Shown here: positions 60,999-64,000 of the stretch, in pieces
How positions within the stretch are numbered: the first letter of the stretch is position 1
Layout: each line of letters begins with the position of its first letter
From: Flavobacteriaceae bacterium
GTDB lineage: Bacteria > Bacteroidota > Bacteroidia > Flavobacteriales > Flavobacteriaceae
Direction: 5' to 3'
Assembly (NCBI GenBank): GCA_029238215.1
Contig: JAQWGN010000013.1
Span: forward strand, 1 to 64,000
Length of the DNA: 64,000 bases
Notes under the pieces: generated by a model
Told to the model about the DNA's origin: nothing
Seen by the model: the letters and a program-made list of their open reading frames with translations, nothing else
Database searches by the model: none
Translations under genes and position numbers: made by a program

Positions 60999-62761
60999 GG
61001 TCTAAAAAAGCGTTCTAACTCATTTGCTGCAAGAATTCTAAAGGTAGCATTCCCACTTAGGGAGCGATCAGGTTCTTTGCACAAAAAGAGTTTATGAATT
61101 AATTCAATTTGCTCGTGTGTCTCCAAAACACGGCCGGTTGGTATACTTCGTTGCCCAGCCAACGTTCGTGCCATGACATCTCTTTGTGAGAAGGCATGAA
61201 CCGTGCCATTGGTGGTCTGTGTCAGCCATTGATTTATAAAACTTGGAATTTCATCTGCCGTAAACACTTCTGGTATGGCATTAAAAGCAATAAAATCTCC
61301 TTCTATTTGTTCAATGCCAAAACCCATTTCAATTAGCAAGTCTTTATGTGTAGTTAAAGTAGTTATGCTTGGATTATCTAACGTTAATCTAAGCGGAACC
61401 GCCATAGCTTGTGTTCCAACTAGATTTGTTTCCCAACTACGCATATATTCTTCATATAGTACGCGTTCATGTGCCCTGCGCTGATGAATTATCAATATGC
61501 CGTTTTCGTGAGGGGCTATTAAATACTTTTTTGCCCATTGAAACGAAAATGAAATAGAAGTAGGGTTTGTTTCAAGCAAGGGTTTTGCGCTGGAATCAAA
61601 AAAATCGTCGTCAAAAACAACTTTTTTGGTTGGCTTAATTGAACCCGATGATGCGGCAAACGGATTAAATGAAGCATCAATAGACACGCGAGGGCTAATT
61701 GGAGCTGATTTATATTGCGTATAGGAAGTATCAAGGGTCTTATCTTTTGAAAAGTCCAATACTGGCGCTATGCTAAACTGTCCCAGGCTATGTTTTACTG
61801 CAGCACGCAATACCGCATATAACGCATGCTCGTCTTCAAACTTAACTTCAGTTTTTGTGGGATGAATATTAATGTCAATTTGATCATTTGGCACTCTTAA
61901 AAATATAAAATATCCTGGCTGATGATTTGGCGAGAGCAACCCTTCAAATGCTGCCATAACGGCATGATGTAAAAAACCGCTTTTAATAAATCGACCGTTA
62001 ACAAAGAAAAACTGTTGATGTCGAGATTTTTTAGCAAAACTTGGCTTTAAAACAAAGCCATTAACTCCAACAAGCGCTGTTTTTTCGGAAACAGGTACTA
62101 AGCGCTCGTCAAATTTAGACCCAAACACATGTACAATACGCTGTCTTGAAGTCGTTGGGGGCAATTGAAACACTTCACTTCCGTTGTGCAAGAGCTCGAA
62201 GTGGATGTCGTGATGAATCAAGGCTACTCTATGGAACTCGTCTGTAACATGACGGAATTCAACTTGAGGTGATTTTAAAAAATTTCGTCGCGCAGGAATA
62301 TTGAAAAATAAATTTTTAACAGTTACAGAAGTCCCTACGGCTGCAGTAGCACGTTGTTGTTTGGTAACCGCTGACCCTTCAATATCTATACATACACCCA
62401 GCTCATCATGGCTAGTTTTAGTGATAAGTTGAACTTGAGCAACTGCAGCAATACTAGCCATTGCTTCTCCGCGAAATCCTTTGGTGTTTAGATTAAATAA
62501 ATCATCTGCTTTTTTAATTTTCGAAGTTGCATGACGCTCAAAGCACATTCTAGCATCAGTTTCGCTCATGCCTTTTCCGTTGTCAACTACCTGAATGTGG
62601 GCTTTACCTGCCTCTTTAACAATAAGTGAGATTCGGGTTGCACCAGCATCAATAGCATTTTCCAATAATTCCTTTACAACTGAAGCTGGACGTTGTACAA
62701 CTTCACCTGCAGCAATTTGATTGGCTACATGGTCTGGGAGTAATCGAATAACATCACCCAT
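60995..62761 (-). CDS. mutL: DNA mismatch repair protein MutL
   Basis: This 588-residue protein's GHKL ATPase domain has IAAGEVVQRPASVVKELLENAIDAGA, VVDNGKGM, and GFRGEAMASIA, followed by the transducer HPTKTEVKF. The C-terminal dimerisation domain lacks the usual DQHA(x)2E(x)4E endonuclease form: the equivalent segment (about 426-437) reads HQRRAHERVLYE, and no CPHGRP zinc motif is present. Nicking activity is therefore doubtful. It is first in a chain with two rhomboids and sits 5 bases after the 109-residue gene. Confidence 0.92.
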   Translation of the reverse strand: MGDVIRLLPDHVANQIAAGEVVQRPASVVKELLENAIDAGATRISLIVKEAGKAHIQVVDNGKGMSETDARMCFERHATSKIKKADDLFNLNTKGFRGEAMASIAAVAQVQLITKTSHDELGVCIDIEGSAVTKQQRATAAVGTSVTVKNLFFNIPARRNFLKSPQVEFRHVTDEFHRVALIHHDIHFELLHNGSEVFQLPPTTSRQRIVHVFGSKFDERLVPVSEKTALVGVNGFVLKPSFAKKSRHQQFFFVNGRFIKSGFLHHAVMAAFEGLLSPNHQPGYFIFLRVPNDQIDINIHPTKTEVKFEDEHALYAVLRAAVKHSLGQFSIAPVLDFSKDKTLDTSYTQYKSAPISPRVSIDASFNPFAASSGSIKPTKKVVFDDDFFDSSAKPLLETNPTSISFSFQWAKKYLIAPHENGILIIHQRRAHERVLYEEYMRSWETNLVGTQAMAVPLRLTLDNPSITTLTTHKDLLIEMGFGIEQIEGDFIAFNAIPEVFTADEIPSFINQWLTQTTNGTVHAFSQRDVMARTLAGQRSIPTGRVLETHEQIELIHKLFLCKEPDRSLSGNATFRILAANELERFFRP

Positions 62762-62766
62762 AGAAT

Positions 62767-63096
62767 CTAAAAAATAGTGAAATCAAAATCGAGCACATAC
62801 AATGCTGCCAATAGCAACACAGCAATAATGAACACCAACCGTGACGAAATACTCCTGTTTTTACGATTACGGCTCATTTGACGTGCATCGCGCCAGTGTG
62901 CTCCAAAGTCATTTGCGTTAGGTGTATCGCGGAATTGCTCAAAAGTAGACCCAAACGCATAAGGGTTTGCCGACTGTTTACCCTTGAAATATCGTGGGGT
63001 GTAGTTAAATCTACGATTGGAACGCTGTTTTGGAAATGATAAACGCACAGATATAAATATGAATATCAAATGTACAAAAAGCATACTAATGCCCAC
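62767..63096 (-). CDS. conserved flavobacterial membrane-anchored protein (mislabelled 'riboflavin synthase beta')
   Basis: This 109-residue protein has a hydrophobic N-terminus and a C-terminal membrane helix (RLVFIIAVLLLAALYVLDF). The middle is basic/aromatic (RRFNYTPRYFKGKQSANPYAFG, quoted in part). Similar proteins beside mutL in other flavobacteria carry the name 'riboflavin synthase subunit beta', but no lumazine-synthase motif is present. True start uncertain; a later start nearer FPKQRSNRRF is possible. Function unknown. Confidence 0.65.
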   Translation of the reverse strand: MGISMLFVHLIFIFISVRLSFPKQRSNRRFNYTPRYFKGKQSANPYAFGSTFEQFRDTPNANDFGAHWRDARQMSRNRKNRSISSRLVFIIAVLLLAALYVLDFDFTIF

Positions 63097-63102
63097 AATA
63101 GC

Positions 63103-63110
63103 TATCTTTG
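63103..63110 (+). promoter_or_regulatory. -7 box abutting the DHH gene (leaderless candidate)
   Basis: TATCTTTG, exact, ends 5 bases before the ATG at 63116 in the 19-base spacer between divergent genes. Confidence 0.45.
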
Positions 63111-63115
63111 TATTT

Positions 63116-64000
63116 ATGACTGACGCAAAACTCTCGCAATTAGCACAATGGCTTGCGAAACCATTACATATCGTAATTATTCCTCATAAAAATCCTGATG
63201 GAGATGCTATGGGAAGCTGTTTGGCGTGGCAAAAAGTCCTGCAGCAATTCAACCATCATGCTTTAGTGATTGCTCCTAATTCCTACCCAACCTTTCTGCA
63301 TTGGCTTCCAGGGAATGAAAATGTCATTAATTATGAGACAGAACAAGAAAATGCAGAATCGCTCGTTGCAAATGCTGATCTTATTTTCACACTTGATTTT
63401 AATACGCTGAAGCGAATTGATGATTTGGGCGTTTGTGTTTCATCAAGCAGAGCAAAAAAAATCATGATTGATCATCATCAAGAACCTGATGATTATGCCG
63501 ACTTAATGTTTTCAGAACCATCAATGGGCTCAACATGCGAGCTTGTATATCATATAATTATTGGTTTACAAAAACAGCAATACATTGATAGTGATGTAGC
63601 GACTTGTTTATACACAGGCATACTTACTGACACAGGTTCCTTTCGATTCCCTAGCGTAACTCCCACTACGCATAGAGCCGTTGCTGATCTTATTGAGCGC
63701 GGAGCAAATCATAGTGATATTCATGACAGAATCAAAGATAGTGCGCGCCCTGACCGCCTAAAGCTTTTAGGGACTGCACTTAGTAACATGACGTTTTTAG
63801 CGGATTATAACACGGCTTATATTACTTTAAGTCAAGAAGAATTAGACCGTTGCAACTATCAAAAAGGAGATACAGAAGGCTTTGTAAATTATGGCCTCTC
63901 CATTTCAGGCATTCAATTGGCTGTAATTATGACTGAAAGTAAAAAAGAAAATATCATAAAAATGTCGTTTAGAAGCAAAGGAGAATTTGCTGCAAATACT
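63116..64000 (+). CDS. DHH family phosphoesterase (NrnA-like), truncated at window end
   Basis: An uninterrupted frame of 295 codons runs off the right edge. It begins MTDAKLSQLAQWLAKPLHIV and has the DHH-family motif I IPHKNPDGDAMGS, motif II LDFN, motif III MIDHHQEPDDYAD (the DHH triad), and GILTDTGSFRFP. NrnA-type enzymes degrade short RNA oligonucleotides and pAp. The C-terminal DHHA1 domain is only partly visible. Confidence 0.9.
   Translation, partial: MTDAKLSQLAQWLAKPLHIVIIPHKNPDGDAMGSCLAWQKVLQQFNHHALVIAPNSYPTFLHWLPGNENVINYETEQENAESLVANADLIFTLDFNTLKRIDDLGVCVSSSRAKKIMIDHHQEPDDYADLMFSEPSMGSTCELVYHIIIGLQKQQYIDSDVATCLYTGILTDTGSFRFPSVTPTTHRAVADLIERGANHSDIHDRIKDSARPDRLKLLGTALSNMTFLADYNTAYITLSQEELDRCNYQKGDTEGFVNYGLSISGIQLAVIMTESKKENIIKMSFRSKGEFAANT

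Overview
The window is a 64 kb piece of a low-GC, compact chromosome from a member of the Bacteroidota, almost certainly Flavobacteriaceae. The evidence is several type IX secretion (T9SS) C-terminal sorting domains, promoters of the Bacteroidota TAnnTTTG type, bacillithiol synthesis (bshA), a Bacteroidota-style LptD/TamB/MlaD envelope set, and small proteins known mainly from flavobacteria. I cannot name genus or species.

Layout. (1) 1-5.7 kb is an AT-rich accessory region. It holds the tail of a possible replication initiator, an overlapping ribbon-helix-helix gene, five genes for exported proteins (two with T9SS signals, one lipoprotein, one S74 fibre-like protein, one small secreted protein), and two near-identical small 'GTPNK' genes. 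Two families of intergenic repeats (R1 after cargo genes, R2 before cargo genes) make it look like an array of exchangeable modules. (2) 5.9-7.5 kb: small membrane proteins, a sterol-desaturase-family protein and a 46-residue protein. (3) 7.5-17.1 kb: an acyl-CoA carboxylase beta subunit, bshA, and a long leftward operon of amidase, MlaD-like protein, two Fe-S proteins, HAD protein, unknown protein and GH3 glycosidase. (4) 17.2-30.7 kb: lptD, ridA, a leftward glycolysis/aminosugar group (pfkA, gapA, GlcNAc-kinase-like), tamB, and rightward tsaD-rsmE-AI-2E transporter-ybjQ plus a 34-residue membrane peptide. (5) 30.7-31.9 kb: tRNA-Ser(GCT), a decayed tRNA-Arg copy, tRNA-Arg(TCT), a broken coding fragment and a lipoprotein. 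(6) 32-42 kb: DMT transporter, 7TM-HD phosphodiesterase, an NlpC/P60-fold protein without its catalytic cysteine, TPR protein, gyrA, clpC. (7) 42-50.6 kb: nadABC and thrABC operons facing away from each other. (8) 50.6-64 kb: aminopeptidase P, gcvT, an epimerase-like protein, yebC, kdsB, a RecD-like helicase, a DUF3822/rsmD group, two rhomboids behind mutL, and the start of a DHH phosphoesterase that runs off the end.

From 6 kb on, the window is mainly housekeeping and envelope biogenesis, packed so tightly that several convergent genes touch or overlap. The most unusual signals are the repeat-bounded cargo array at the left edge, several genes whose TAnnTTTG promoter box ends only 4-5 nt before the start codon (probable leaderless mRNAs), the catalytically dead NlpC/P60 protein, and the decayed tRNA-Arg copy with coding debris beside it. 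No CRISPR array, transposase, integrase or rRNA was seen.
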